Assembly: GCF_900103585.1 (NCBI RefSeq)
Contig: NZ_FNHV01000015.1
Span: 62,001 to 126,000 of the forward strand
Origin: Streptomyces sp. cf386
GTDB taxonomy: Bacteria; Actinomycetota; Actinomycetes; Streptomycetales; Streptomycetaceae
Direction: 5' to 3'
Length of the DNA stretch: 64,000 nucleotides
The position numbers and the translations under genes are program-made. Positions 42,895-52,330 of this stretch are shown here, piece by piece (the first letter of the stretch is position 1; the number at the start of each line of letters is the position of its first letter). The notes beneath the pieces are model-generated. The model was not told the DNA's origin. It ran no database searches and worked only from the letters and a program-made list of their open reading frames with translations.

Positions 42895-45222
42895 GTGACC
42901 ACCAAGTCCGCAGCCGCGGCAGCACGAGCGACCGTGTACGGCTACCCGCGTCAGGGCCCGAACCGGGAGCTGAAGAAGGCGATCGAGGGCTACTGGAAGG
43001 GCCGGGTCGACGCCGAGGCCCTGCGCTCCACCGCCGCCGACCTGCGCGCCTCGCACTGGCGGCAGCTCGCCGAGGCCGGCATCCACGAGGTGCCGACCGG
43101 TGACTTCTCGTACTACGACCACGTCCTGGACACCACCGTCGCCCTCGGTGCGATCCCCGCCCGCCACCGCGCCGCCGTCGAGGCCGACGCCCTGGACGGC
43201 TACTTCGCCATGGCGCGCGGCACGCAGGACATCGCGCCGCTGGAAATGACCAAGTGGTTCGACACCAACTACCACTACCTGGTGCCCGAGTTGGGCCCGG
43301 ACACCGTCTTCACGGCCGACTCGGCCAAGCAGGTCGCCGAGCTGAAGGAGTCCCTGGCGCTGGGCCTGACCGCCCGGCCCGTGCTGGTCGGCCCGGTCAC
43401 CTACCTTCTGCTCGCCAAGCCCGCGCCCGGGGTCGCCGCGGACTTCGAGCCGCTCACCCTGCTGGACCGGCTGCTGCCGGTGTACGCGGAGATCCTGGCC
43501 GACCTGCGCGCGGCCGGCGCCGACTGGGTCCAGCTGGACGAGCCCGCCCTCGTCCAGGACCGCACCCCGGCCGAACTGAACGCCGCCGAGCGGGCCTACC
43601 GCGACCTCGGCGCCCTCACCGACCGGCCGAAGCTGCTCGTCGCCTCGTACTTCGACCGGCTCGGCGACGCCCTGCCGGTGCTGGCCAAGGCGCCGGTCGA
43701 GGGGCTCGCGCTGGACTTCACGGAGGCCGCCGCCGCCAACCTGGACGCGCTCGCCGCCGTCGGCGGGCTGCCCGGCAAGCGCCTGGTCGCCGGTGTCGTC
43801 AACGGCCGCAACATCTGGGTCAACGACCTGTCGAAGTCCCTCGCCACCCTCGGCACCCTGCTCGGCCTGGCCGACCGGGTCGACGTGTCGGCCTCCTGCT
43901 CGCTGCTGCACGTGCCGCTCGACGCGTCCGCCGAGCGGGACATCGAACCGCAGATCCTGCGCTGGCTGGCCTTCGCGAGGCAGAAGACCGCCGAGATCGT
44001 CACCCTCGCGCGCGGCCTCGCCCAGGGCACCGACACCATCACCGCCGAACTCGCCGCGAACCGCGCCGACCTGGCCTCCCGCGCCGGTTCCCCGATCACC
44101 CACGACCCGGCCGTCCGGTCCCGGGCGGCGGCCGTCACGGACACGGACGCCCGCCGCTCCCAGCCGTACGCCGAACGGGCCGCCGCCCAACGCGCCCACC
44201 TCGGGCTGCCGTTGCTGCCGACCACCACCATCGGCTCCTTCCCGCAGACCGGCGAACTGCGCACCGCGCGCGCCGATCTCCGCGCGGGCCGCATCGACAC
44301 CGCCGGCTACGAGGAGCGCATCAAGGCGGAGATCCAGGAGGTCGTCTCCTTCCAGGAGAAGACCGGCATCGACGTCCTGGTGCACGGCGAGCCCGAACGC
44401 AACGACATGGTCCAGTACTTCGCGGAGCAGCTCACCGGCTACCTCGCCACCCAGCACGGCTGGGTGCAGTCCTACGGCACCCGCTACGTCCGCCCGCCGA
44501 TCCTGGCCGGCGATATCTCCCGCCCCGCACCGATGACGGTGCGCTGGACGTCGTACGCCCAGTCCCTCACCTCCCGCCCGGTCAAGGGCATGCTCACCGG
44601 ACCGGTCACCATGCTGGCCTGGTCCTTCGTCCGCGACGACCAGCCGCTCGGCGAGACGGCCCGCCAGGTCGCCCTGGCCCTGCGCGACGAGGTGGACGAC
44701 CTTGAGGCGGCCGGGACTTCGGTCATCCAGGTCGACGAACCCGCCCTGCGCGAAACGCTCCCGCTGCGCGCCGCCGACCGTCCCGCCTACCTGGCGTGGG
44801 CCACGGAAGGCTTCCGGCTCAGCACGAGCGGAGTGCGGCCGGACACCCAGATCCACACCCACATGTGCTACGCCGAGTTCGGCGACATCGTCCAGGCCAT
44901 CGACGACCTCGACGCCGATGTCATCAGCCTGGAGGCCGCCCGCTCGCACATGCAGGTGGCCCGGGAGCTGGCCACGCACGGCTACCCGCGGGAGGCGGGG
45001 CCGGGTGTCTACGACATCCACTCGCCGCGGGTGCCGAGCACGCAGGAGGCGGCGGAACTCCTGCGCACCGGACTGAAGGCCATCCCCGTCGAACGGCTGT
45101 GGGTCAACCCCGACTGCGGCCTGAAGACCCGCGGCTGGCCGGAGACCCGCGCCTCACTGGAGCACCTGGTCGCCGCCGCCCGCACGGTGCGTGAGGAGAT
45201 CGCGGGGCCCTCCGCGCACTGA
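42895..45222 (+). CDS. metE: Cobalamin-independent methionine synthase MetE
   Basis: The 775-residue zinc enzyme transfers a methyl group from methyl-tetrahydropteroyl-triglutamate to homocysteine. Visible marks are the start YGYPRQGPNRELKKAIEGYW, the metal ligands in HTHMCYAEF and VNPDCGLKTR, and TTIGSFPQTGELR opening the C-terminal barrel. The length equals other bacterial MetE proteins. The GTG at 42895 has AAGGAGATCTCC ahead. The upstream B12 riboswitch means it is made when B12 is short and the B12-dependent enzyme cannot work. Confidence 0.97.
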   Translation: MTTKSAAAAARATVYGYPRQGPNRELKKAIEGYWKGRVDAEALRSTAADLRASHWRQLAEAGIHEVPTGDFSYYDHVLDTTVALGAIPARHRAAVEADALDGYFAMARGTQDIAPLEMTKWFDTNYHYLVPELGPDTVFTADSAKQVAELKESLALGLTARPVLVGPVTYLLLAKPAPGVAADFEPLTLLDRLLPVYAEILADLRAAGADWVQLDEPALVQDRTPAELNAAERAYRDLGALTDRPKLLVASYFDRLGDALPVLAKAPVEGLALDFTEAAAANLDALAAVGGLPGKRLVAGVVNGRNIWVNDLSKSLATLGTLLGLADRVDVSASCSLLHVPLDASAERDIEPQILRWLAFARQKTAEIVTLARGLAQGTDTITAELAANRADLASRAGSPITHDPAVRSRAAAVTDTDARRSQPYAERAAAQRAHLGLPLLPTTTIGSFPQTGELRTARADLRAGRIDTAGYEERIKAEIQEVVSFQEKTGIDVLVHGEPERNDMVQYFAEQLTGYLATQHGWVQSYGTRYVRPPILAGDISRPAPMTVRWTSYAQSLTSRPVKGMLTGPVTMLAWSFVRDDQPLGETARQVALALRDEVDDLEAAGTSVIQVDEPALRETLPLRAADRPAYLAWATEGFRLSTSGVRPDTQIHTHMCYAEFGDIVQAIDDLDADVISLEAARSHMQVARELATHGYPREAGPGVYDIHSPRVPSTQEAAELLRTGLKAIPVERLWVNPDCGLKTRGWPETRASLEHLVAAARTVREEIAGPSAH

Positions 45223-45264
45223 CGCCTTGTTCGCCACTTCCGCCGACCTGTCGGCTCCAGCGGT

Positions 45265-46647
45265 GTGATGATCGAACATGTGATCAGCAAGGGGACCGGA
45301 CCGGCCGGACGCGGTACATGGATCGGGATAGCGGCGGCAGCGCTTCCGCTGTACCTGACGATGATCGCCGCCTCGGCCGGCGCCCTGGTCGACACCGCAC
45401 TGCTCGGCAACCACTCCACCGCCGTGCTCGCCGCCTTCGCGGTGAGCACGGCGGTGTTCAGCCCGGCCACCGCCACGGTGGCGGGCGCGCTGCGCGGTGT
45501 GATGCCGTTCGTCACGCCGCGCAAGGAAGATCCCGACCGGCTCCTGCCCGTGGTGCGCAGCGGGACGTGGCTCGCGATCGCCGTCGGTGCCCTCGCCGCG
45601 GCGGCGGTCGCGTCCGTTCCTCTGATCGGCCGGGCGACCGGCGTTCCCCGCACCACTCTCGACCAGTTGGGGAGCTTCCCCTTGCTGCTGGCCGGGAGCG
45701 TGCTCGCCATCGCGGTCAGCTCGTCGACCACGTCCGTCCTGGTCGCACTGGGCCACTCAAAGCTGGTGATGCGGGCCGGGCTGCTCGGCACCGCCGCGTC
45801 GACCGCGCTGTCCGTCCTCCTCGTGGGTGGCCCCGGCCCTCTGCCGAGTCACGGCCTGACCGGGGCAGGCGTCGCCATGCTCGCCTCCAGCGTGATCAGC
45901 GCCTGCGTCAACCAGGTGGCCCTGCGCCGCTCCACGGTGCTGGCCGGCCGCTCCCTGTGTCCGGGCAGGCCGGATGTGAAGCAGGTCTGGCAGTTGGGCT
46001 CCGTGGGGATTCCGCTCGCCGGCACGGTCCTGGTCAAGTTCGCGGTCCTGGGCGTACTGACCTTCGCCGCGGCCAGGATCGGGACGGACGGCGCCGCGGT
46101 GCACAGCGTCGGAATCTCGCTGGTCAACCTCATCTTCACGGCTGCGGTGGCGGTCGGCCAGGCCACCGTCCCGCTGGTCTCCGAGCACGCGGAGGAGCAC
46201 GACACCGCACGCATCCGTCGCAGCGTCCGGGCAGGGACGTGGCTGGCGCTGGCCGTTGTGGGGTTCATCGCATCAGTGATGGTTCTCCTCGGACCGTGGA
46301 TCATTCCGCTGTTCACCGGGGATGCCGAGGTGCGGCCGCAGATCACGGACCTGCTGCCCCTGGTCCTGGCCGTGGTCGTCACCGACGCGCTGCAGGCGGT
46401 CGTCGGGTTCGGACTCATCGGCCTCAAACGCACGGTGCCGAGTTTCGTGTCGACGTCGATCTGCTACGGAGTCCTGGCCGCTGTCGCCGCCCCGATCGCC
46501 ACCGCCGGGGGTGTTGCCGCCCTGTGGACGGCTCTCGCCGTCGCCAACTTCCTCCAAGCGGTGGGCAAGGCGTACTCCTTCCACCGGCACAGCGCCTTCG
46601 CCGAGGACCGCGAGGAGGTGCCGGCCGTCACCTGGCCCGGCCGGTAG
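45265..46647 (+). CDS. MATE family efflux transporter
   Basis: The 460-residue membrane protein has about 12 hydrophobic segments in two similar halves. The MATE pattern shows in PLYLTMIAASAGALVDTALLGNHSTAVLAAFAVS at the start and in VGIPLAGTVLVKFAVLGVLTFAAARIGTDGAAVHSVGISL in the second half. Such proteins export cationic drugs or metabolites with Na+ or H+. The GTG/ATG start at 45265 follows metE by 42 nt but no functional link is evident. Substrate unknown. Confidence 0.88.
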   Translation: MMIEHVISKGTGPAGRGTWIGIAAAALPLYLTMIAASAGALVDTALLGNHSTAVLAAFAVSTAVFSPATATVAGALRGVMPFVTPRKEDPDRLLPVVRSGTWLAIAVGALAAAAVASVPLIGRATGVPRTTLDQLGSFPLLLAGSVLAIAVSSSTTSVLVALGHSKLVMRAGLLGTAASTALSVLLVGGPGPLPSHGLTGAGVAMLASSVISACVNQVALRRSTVLAGRSLCPGRPDVKQVWQLGSVGIPLAGTVLVKFAVLGVLTFAAARIGTDGAAVHSVGISLVNLIFTAAVAVGQATVPLVSEHAEEHDTARIRRSVRAGTWLALAVVGFIASVMVLLGPWIIPLFTGDAEVRPQITDLLPLVLAVVVTDALQAVVGFGLIGLKRTVPSFVSTSICYGVLAAVAAPIATAGGVAALWTALAVANFLQAVGKAYSFHRHSAFAEDREEVPAVTWPGR

Positions 46648-46659
46648 TCGCGGTTGGCC

Positions 46660-46866
46660 GGGACGGTCGGGACGGTCTTCCTGCCCATGGCCTCCCGCAG
46701 AGGACGCGCCTCGGTGAAGTCGGCCTCACCCCGGCCGGCCGTGAAGATCAGCGTGGTGGCCTCGGCGCCGACGACCCCGCCGGCGATCTCGCGCCCCGCG
46801 GCACCAGATTGGCGGCCATCGGACCGCCCATTGCCCGAGTCCGATGAACGCGACGGTCGTACTCAC
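46660..46866 (-). pseudogene. Remnant of 3-hydroxyisobutyrate dehydrogenase (mmsB)
   Basis: On the minus strand a GTG at 46866, overlapping the end of the hydrolase gene by 4 nt (GTGA), starts STTVAFIGLGQ. A frameshift then restores MGGPMAANLVPRG, the usual nucleotide-binding start of 3-hydroxyisobutyrate dehydrogenase. After a large internal deletion of roughly 100 codons the family segment GGVVGAEATTLIF...AGRGEADFTEARPLREAMGRK follows, and homology ends near 46660. No intact catalytic lysine region remains, so the gene is dead. Confidence 0.75.
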
Positions 46867-47927
46867 CAGGCCACCTCTTCGGCGCCGTCGGGTCCGGCGA
46901 GCCCGAGTTCGCGCTCGCCGAGGGACGTGAAGAAGCGCTCCACGTCGGCGCCGGTGACCTCGGCGAGGGTGGCCGGTGACCAGCGCGGATTGCGGTCCTT
47001 GTCGATGACCTGGGCGCGGATGCCCTCGACCAGGTCGGGCGCGGTCAGGGCCGCGCAGGAGACGCGGTACTCCTGCTCCAGCACCCGCTCCAGCGAGCCG
47101 AGCCGACGGGCGCGGCGCAGGGCGGCCAGGGTGACCTTGAGCGAGGTGGGCGACTTGGCCAGCAGGGTCTCGGCGGTCTCCTTCGCCGCCGGGTCGCCTT
47201 GGGCGAGCAGCCGCCCGATGATCTCCTCGACCGTGTCGGAGGCGAAGCAGGAGTCGATCCACTCCCGCCGCCCGGCCAACTCCCCCTCCGGGGCGGGCCG
47301 CACATGACGATCCAGGGCTTGTCGTACGGGCAGGTCGGCGAGGTCGTCGACGAAGTGCCGGAGCGAGGTGGACGGCAGGTAGTGGTCGGCGAGCCCGCAC
47401 AGCACGGAGTCCCCGGCGCCGATCTGCGCGCCCGTCAGGGCGAGGTGGGTGCCGAGTTCGCCCGGGGCGAGGGCGAGCAGATGGGTGCCGCCGACATCGG
47501 GGACGAAGCCGATGCCGGTCTCGGGCATGGCGACCCTCGACCGCTCGGTGACGATCCGAACGCTGCCGTGCGCGGAGACACCGACGCCGCCGCCCATGAC
47601 TATGCCGTCCATGAGGGCGACGTACGGCTTGGGAAAGCGGGCGATACGGGCGTTGAGGTGGTACTCGTCGCGCCAGAACGCGGCGGAGGCGGTGCCGTCC
47701 CCGTCGCGCGCGTCGTCGTGGATGGCCCGGATGTCACCGCCCGCGCACAGGCCGCGCTCCCCCGCGCCACTGATGACGACGGTCTCGACGGCCGGGTCGT
47801 GCTCCCAGCCCGTCAATGCCTCATCGATGCGGCGCACCATCGCGTGGGTGAGGGCGTTGAGGGCCTTCGGCCGGTTGAGGGTGATGTGGGCGGCCCGACC
47901 CGCCCTGGCGAACAGGACGTCGGTCAT
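46863..47927 (-). CDS. 3-hydroxyisobutyryl-CoA hydrolase (enoyl-CoA hydratase fold)
   Basis: The 354-residue protein belongs to the crotonase superfamily in its HIBYL-CoA hydrolase branch: ITLNRPKALNALTHAMVRRID, GLCAGGDIRAIHDDARDGDG, FPKPYVALMDGIVMGGGVGVSAHG, MPETGIGFVPDVGGTHLLA with the catalytic Glu/Asp region, and ARVIDKDRNPRWSP-like QVIDKDRNPRWSP near the end. It frees 3-hydroxyisobutyrate from its CoA ester in valine breakdown. The ATG at 47927 has GGAGGCACTCGG ahead. It is flanked by remnants of the preceding (acyl-CoA dehydrogenase) and following (3-hydroxyisobutyrate dehydrogenase) pathway genes, so it is a survivor of a decayed operon. Confidence 0.9.
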   Translation of the reverse strand: MTDVLFARAGRAAHITLNRPKALNALTHAMVRRIDEALTGWEHDPAVETVVISGAGERGLCAGGDIRAIHDDARDGDGTASAAFWRDEYHLNARIARFPKPYVALMDGIVMGGGVGVSAHGSVRIVTERSRVAMPETGIGFVPDVGGTHLLALAPGELGTHLALTGAQIGAGDSVLCGLADHYLPSTSLRHFVDDLADLPVRQALDRHVRPAPEGELAGRREWIDSCFASDTVEEIIGRLLAQGDPAAKETAETLLAKSPTSLKVTLAALRRARRLGSLERVLEQEYRVSCAALTAPDLVEGIRAQVIDKDRNPRWSPATLAEVTGADVERFFTSLGERELGLAGPDGAEEVAW

Positions 47928-48235
47928 CCGAGTGCCTCCGTCGGGCCGTGGGCCACGATGACGCGCATGATCTCGTCGGTTCCTTCCAGGATCTGGTGAA
48001 CGCACAGGTCACCGACGATCTTCTCAATGCCGTCTCGCTGAGACAGCCGTGGCCCCCGTGGAGTTGGAGGGCGCGGTCGGCCACCGAGTAGCCCGTGTCG
48101 GTGGCGAGCCGCTTCGCCATCGCGGACGAGGGCACGGCGGCGGCGAGTTCGGTAGCCATGTCGGCCGGCCGGAAGCGCAGGACCGGGGCCAACTGGAGCG
48201 CCGGTCGCATCCACGCCACCGCCATGTGCAGGAAC
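47926..48235 (-). pseudogene. Remnant of acyl-CoA (isobutyryl-CoA) dehydrogenase C-terminus
   Basis: Minus-strand translation gives ADMATELAAA, then AMAKRLATDTGYSVADRALQ and LHGGHGCLS in one frame, then after a frameshift near 48040 DGIEKIVGDLCVHQILEGTD and EIMRVIVAHGP with a stop at 47926. These are the signature C-terminal segments of acyl-CoA dehydrogenases. The N-terminal two thirds are absent and an internal deletion follows MATELAAA. The stop overlaps the hydrolase start (ATGA), as in an ordinary valine-degradation operon. Confidence 0.8.
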
Positions 48236-48297
48236 TACTGCATCTCACCGACGCCGACCGCGTCGTGACGGACATCGAGCGTCGGAGCGTCCTCCCC

Positions 48298-49917
48298 TCA
48301 GGGCGTGCTGCTGGGGATCACGCAGTTCTTCGGCTGTTCCCGGCCGGTCGGCCAGCCCAGGCCGACGAACCTCAGCTTGCCGTGGCCCTCCCGGCCCGGG
48401 TCCAACTCGACGACCGCGACCGGCTTGTCGTACGCGTTCCCGCCGCTGGTCAGGCATATCAGACCGCTCGTGCCCTGCACCCGATGGCGGGACTGGAGCA
48501 GCGCCCACTGCCTGCCGACGTCCTCAAGGCCGGGCACCGCCTCGGCGCCGCCGCTCTGCGCCTGGTGCAGGGCCTTGCCGATGGTGACGAGGCCGTCGTA
48601 CACGAGCATCGTCCGGGAGTCCTCCAGGTTCGGGACAGAGCCGAGCTTCGTCTCCTCGCTGCGCGTGGTCTCGATCCGCTTCTTCAGGTTGTCCAGGGCC
48701 GTCTTCGGCTCGGTGAGGTACTGGGGGAGCTCCTGCGGCCTGGGCGCGCGGTCGTGGTCCGCGTCCCACTTCCTGTTCCAGCCGGCCAGCTCGGCATCCC
48801 ACGCGTCCGGGTGCGCGGGTGCGGCGTACTGCACCGTCACCTTGGCCTTTCCGTCCTCACCACGCAGCTGCGCCCAGTCCTCCTCCGACATGGCCTGCCG
48901 CAGCGACGCGGCGTCGGACCCGCTGACGATGGTGTAGTGCCGGTCCTTGCAGCCCACTTGAGCGAGCTTGAGCGCGAAGATCCGCAGGTGCAGCGTGCGC
49001 CCCGCGAAGTAGACGGTGTCGGCCTCGGAGTCGCAGATGTTGTTGGCGATCTGGGTGAACTGGTTGCCGGTCGAGCCCGGCTCGTCGATCGCCGGGGACT
49101 CGAAGGACATCGCGGCGGGACCGGCCGGGCCCTTCTCCTCGATCTCGCTGAACGCCTCCGCCAGCGACTCGGTGTAGCTGTCGGGGCGCTTGTCGTAGAC
49201 CAGCACCGTCTTCAGGTTCTCCCGGCCACGCTCGCCGTTGAAGTTGGCCAGCGCCTGGGCCGCGTCGTGGTTGGTGGGGATGATCCGGGCCAGGCCGGGG
49301 AACTTCAGCTTCGCCATCCCGTCCGCGGCGTCCTTGTTCGCGATCCCGTCGCCGCTGATCCGGGAGGCGAGCACCGGGACGTCGTGGTCCGTCAGGCGGT
49401 CGACGGCTTCCTCCGTGGCATCGAGGCTGAGGTTGAAGCCGGTGACGGCGCGCAGCCGGTCCTCGGGCGAGTCGGCCATCCGCAGCAGGCTGTCCACGAC
49501 CTCCTTCTGCTGCCCGTAGTTCCGCCCCGGGTTGGCCAGCACCAGCCGGATCTTCGGCGGTTCCCCCTCCCCCTCGTTGGCCTGCCGCTGCCCGAGATAC
49601 GCGCCCTGGAGGTCGCTGCGCATCTGCCGCCGCAACGCCGCCTTGTCCGACTGGAGCGGCAGCATCACCGCCACCGTCACATACGGCTGGTCCTCGATCC
49701 GCTCGTTCTCACGGGCGATGGCCCGGGCCACGTCCCCGATCTCCGGTGTGCCGAAGTCGTAGCCGTCGCCGTTGACGCCGATGCACTCGCCGTCGATCCG
49801 CTCGATCCCGTCGGTGCAGGTGTCCGGTTCCCGGGCAATGGACCAGATGAGCCAGGCGCCCACCGTGAGCGCCCCCACGGTCAGCAGCGTGTAGAGGAAC
49901 TTCTTCCACCTGGGCAT
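48298..49917 (-). CDS. Membrane-anchored type I periplasmic-binding-protein homologue
   Basis: The 539-residue protein has one N-terminal membrane segment (residues 6-26, KKFLYTLLTVGALTVGAWLIW) with no lipobox, then a large extracytoplasmic region. From about residue 78 it follows the Leu/Ile/Val-binding (type I) fold: VTVAVMLPLQSDKAALRRQM, IRLVLANPGRNYGQQKEVVD, AVTGFNLSLDATEEAVDRL, VPVLASRISGD, TVLVYDKRPDSYTESLAEAF and DTVYFAGRTLHLRIFAL. No ABC permease or transporter ATPase lies nearby. Instead the gene is 5 nt downstream of a cytoplasmic P-loop protein gene. A ligand-sensing role coupled to that ATPase is inferred; ligand unknown. GGGAGG precedes the ATG. Confidence 0.8.
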   Translation of the reverse strand: MPRWKKFLYTLLTVGALTVGAWLIWSIAREPDTCTDGIERIDGECIGVNGDGYDFGTPEIGDVARAIARENERIEDQPYVTVAVMLPLQSDKAALRRQMRSDLQGAYLGQRQANEGEGEPPKIRLVLANPGRNYGQQKEVVDSLLRMADSPEDRLRAVTGFNLSLDATEEAVDRLTDHDVPVLASRISGDGIANKDAADGMAKLKFPGLARIIPTNHDAAQALANFNGERGRENLKTVLVYDKRPDSYTESLAEAFSEIEEKGPAGPAAMSFESPAIDEPGSTGNQFTQIANNICDSEADTVYFAGRTLHLRIFALKLAQVGCKDRHYTIVSGSDAASLRQAMSEEDWAQLRGEDGKAKVTVQYAAPAHPDAWDAELAGWNRKWDADHDRAPRPQELPQYLTEPKTALDNLKKRIETTRSEETKLGSVPNLEDSRTMLVYDGLVTIGKALHQAQSGGAEAVPGLEDVGRQWALLQSRHRVQGTSGLICLTSGGNAYDKPVAVVELDPGREGHGKLRFVGLGWPTGREQPKNCVIPSSTP

Positions 49918-49922
49918 CCCCG

Positions 49923-52088
49923 TTACCTCCCTCGCGCGAGCTGTCCGGTGCATGTGCAGCGCAGCAACGGCTGCTCGTTCCCCGCCAGGCCGCTCCACCG
50001 CGTGGCCGTCTTGTCGAGCTCTCCCGCACCGTCGAAGTCCATGATCGAGAGACGTTCCAGCAACTTGGCCAGCGTGTCGGCCGTCTTTCCGCTCGGCCTG
50101 GTCCGCTCCTCGCACAACCACGCCGCGTGCAGCACCTGGTCGACGGTGCGACGCAGCGCCGGTCCGTCCACGGTCACCAGGCCCTCGGCACGCTCCCGCC
50201 GGGCGTCCGCTCCGCCCGGATACGGCGCCTGGGCTATCTCCAGCAGCTCCGCGCTCCACTCCTCGGCCCGACCGGGCAGCGTGGCCACCAGGTGGCCGAC
50301 CACGTCGTCGACTCCGCCGGACACCAAGTGGTGGTTCATCCGGTGCGCCGCGACCGAACGGAACGCCCCGCCGCTCGGCGCCCCCTCGTCGGCAGCGCGT
50401 TCCGCGTAGTGGTCCCGCAGCAGATGGTGGTCGGCGTGCCAGGCGGCCCCGCCGGGGCGTAGCCCGTACAGCCGGTGCACCAGCAGCTGGCGCAGTCCGA
50501 AGTCGCCTATGAAGTGCCGTTCGCAGCTGGGCCAGCCGGTGTCGATGAGCAGCTGCGTCACCTGGTGTGCCGTCAAGTGGTGGACCCGGCCCGCCTGATG
50601 ATGGCGGAGCAGGACGTTCGCGCACTCCTCGTCGTGGGCCACCGACAGATGGGTGAGCAGATCGAGCCACTGGTCACGGTGCACGTCCGGCAGCCGGACC
50701 GGCGGCTGGTCGAGGATCAGCTCCTGCAGCAGTACGTCCGCCACGGGCCGTTCGGGGCCGCCGTCGCCGGGGTGTCGTAGGGGGGCGTCCAGCAGGTCCC
50801 GGTCATTGGAGTCCGCCGGCATGCGGAAGGCGGCGGCAGCGGCGGCCAGCCGGATCACCGAGTGCGGCCGTCCGCCGCTCAGTCGTGCCACGGCGGCGTC
50901 GATACGGCGGCGGTTCGCGGCGCCCTCCGGCTCCGCGCGCTGCTGTCTTCGCTGGGTCTCCTCGCGGAGCTGGTCGCCGGTGAGCAGCGGCATACGAAGC
51001 AGGAGCACCCCGTCGGCCAACGGCGCCTGGCCCGCTCCCGCTCCCGTGCTCCGGGACCAAGCGGCGTGGCCGCCGTCGGCGGGCCGGAACTCCGCCGGGG
51101 GAACCACCTGCTGCTGCGGCAGGCCGCCGTGCAGGAAGACGCCGCCGTCAGCCCGGCGCGCCGTGCCCACGATCACCACGCGGTCGCGCTGCCCGCCCCG
51201 GCGGTCGGTGAGCACGGCGCTCAGCAGCTGCACCCCAAGGGGCGACTCGGCGTGGCCCAGCAACAGTCCCGGGCGGCCCACCCGACGCAGCCAGCCGACC
51301 GGAGAGGCGTACGCCGCCTCCAGGTCCTCGCGCAGCGCCCGGAAGAGAAAGCTCTCTGCCAACTCCCGGTCCGCGAAGCCGGCCTGGAAGTCGGCGGCGA
51401 GATTGCGCAGGCCGTCGCCGGGCTGACCGGCCGCGCCCGGATAGGCGCCGTAGATCCGCTCCAGTTCCGCCCGGCCCCGGGGTGCCAAGCGGTCGAAGAG
51501 GACGTCCAGCAGCGCGTTGCCCACCGCCGCCTGGTACACGCCGAGCACCTGCGGGGCCAGGTTCGCCAGCAGGTTCTGGATGGTTCCGCCGAGCACCCCG
51601 CGCCAGAAGTCACCCGCGCCCAGACCGCGGAAGCGCTGCCTCTGGGGCAGCATCTCGTACCGTTCGATCTCCGTCGCGACCGCGCTGGGGCGGCCGTCCG
51701 CGACGCCGGTCGCGATCATCGCGAGGCCCGTGAAGAGCCGCGGGAAGGCGAACGAGCCGCCTGTCCCCTGCCAGGTGCACAGCCGCCGGGCGGCCTCGAC
51801 CAGGGCTTCTGTCGCGGCCGAGCGGGCGCCCGGCTCCGGCTCGGCCCGGTCCGCGTACACCGGCGAGCCGCAGTCCAGGTGGATCACCGGCACCTTGACG
51901 GCGAAACGGTCCCGCACCGCGTGCAGCAACCGCCCCTTGCCCATGCCCGGTCCACCGGTGAGCAACACCACCGGAAGATCGGAGCCGTACAGCGGCTCCC
52001 GACCGGCACCCGACGGCGACCGCGCGAACAGCCGCGCGAAAAAGCCCTCCTCGCCGAGGAGTTTCTCGAACCCCAGGTCTTCACACAC
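49923..52088 (-). CDS. P-loop (AAA/STAND-like) ATPase of unknown function
   Basis: The 721-residue protein has a Walker A loop at residues 45-52 (GGPGMGKG) preceded by PVVLLT, a following strand VPVIHLDCG, and a later RDRVVIVGTAR that looks like a sensor-1 strand. The rest is mostly helical and Leu/Arg/His-rich, with no recognisable kinase, protease or nuclease motif. The pattern suits a signalling ATPase of the AAA/STAND kind rather than a transporter subunit. The GTG at 52088 is chosen for its purine-rich GGGGGG site; the frame stays open upstream across poor coding sequence. It ends 5 nt before the anchored binding-protein gene, so the two are one operon. Confidence 0.75.
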   Translation of the reverse strand: MCEDLGFEKLLGEEGFFARLFARSPSGAGREPLYGSDLPVVLLTGGPGMGKGRLLHAVRDRFAVKVPVIHLDCGSPVYADRAEPEPGARSAATEALVEAARRLCTWQGTGGSFAFPRLFTGLAMIATGVADGRPSAVATEIERYEMLPQRQRFRGLGAGDFWRGVLGGTIQNLLANLAPQVLGVYQAAVGNALLDVLFDRLAPRGRAELERIYGAYPGAAGQPGDGLRNLAADFQAGFADRELAESFLFRALREDLEAAYASPVGWLRRVGRPGLLLGHAESPLGVQLLSAVLTDRRGGQRDRVVIVGTARRADGGVFLHGGLPQQQVVPPAEFRPADGGHAAWSRSTGAGAGQAPLADGVLLLRMPLLTGDQLREETQRRQQRAEPEGAANRRRIDAAVARLSGGRPHSVIRLAAAAAAFRMPADSNDRDLLDAPLRHPGDGGPERPVADVLLQELILDQPPVRLPDVHRDQWLDLLTHLSVAHDEECANVLLRHHQAGRVHHLTAHQVTQLLIDTGWPSCERHFIGDFGLRQLLVHRLYGLRPGGAAWHADHHLLRDHYAERAADEGAPSGGAFRSVAAHRMNHHLVSGGVDDVVGHLVATLPGRAEEWSAELLEIAQAPYPGGADARRERAEGLVTVDGPALRRTVDQVLHAAWLCEERTRPSGKTADTLAKLLERLSIMDFDGAGELDKTATRWSGLAGNEQPLLRCTCTGQLARGR

Positions 52089-52330
52089 GGACCCCCCACG
52101 AAGAGCTCGCCCGCCCTGGAGCGGATGACCGGTGACCGATGTGCCAGAAAACAACCAGTGGAACACGAGTCCTGCGGCCGGACAACGATGCCTACGTGGA
52201 AAAGCAACGGAGCATACGTGGAAGGGGAGTTGAGGCACGATGCACGCGATCCGGGAGGTGCCGCGAACGCCCCCACAGGGCCTCGCCGCACTCCGGCGCC
52301 GAGCCCCTCGTCGTATACCGGAAGTGCCTG
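52089..52330. other. Leader region of the ATPase gene
   Basis: No gene is seen. A direct repeat TACGTGGAA occurs at about 52193 and 52214, inside a stretch lower in GC than the flanks. It may hold the ATPase promoter or join it to the small membrane protein genes upstream. Confidence 0.4.

Noticed and set aside
46726..47400. Second enzyme gene overlapping the hydrolase on the same strand
   Set aside because: It is a shifted frame of the hydrolase; only its last part corresponds to the real mmsB remnant annotated separately.
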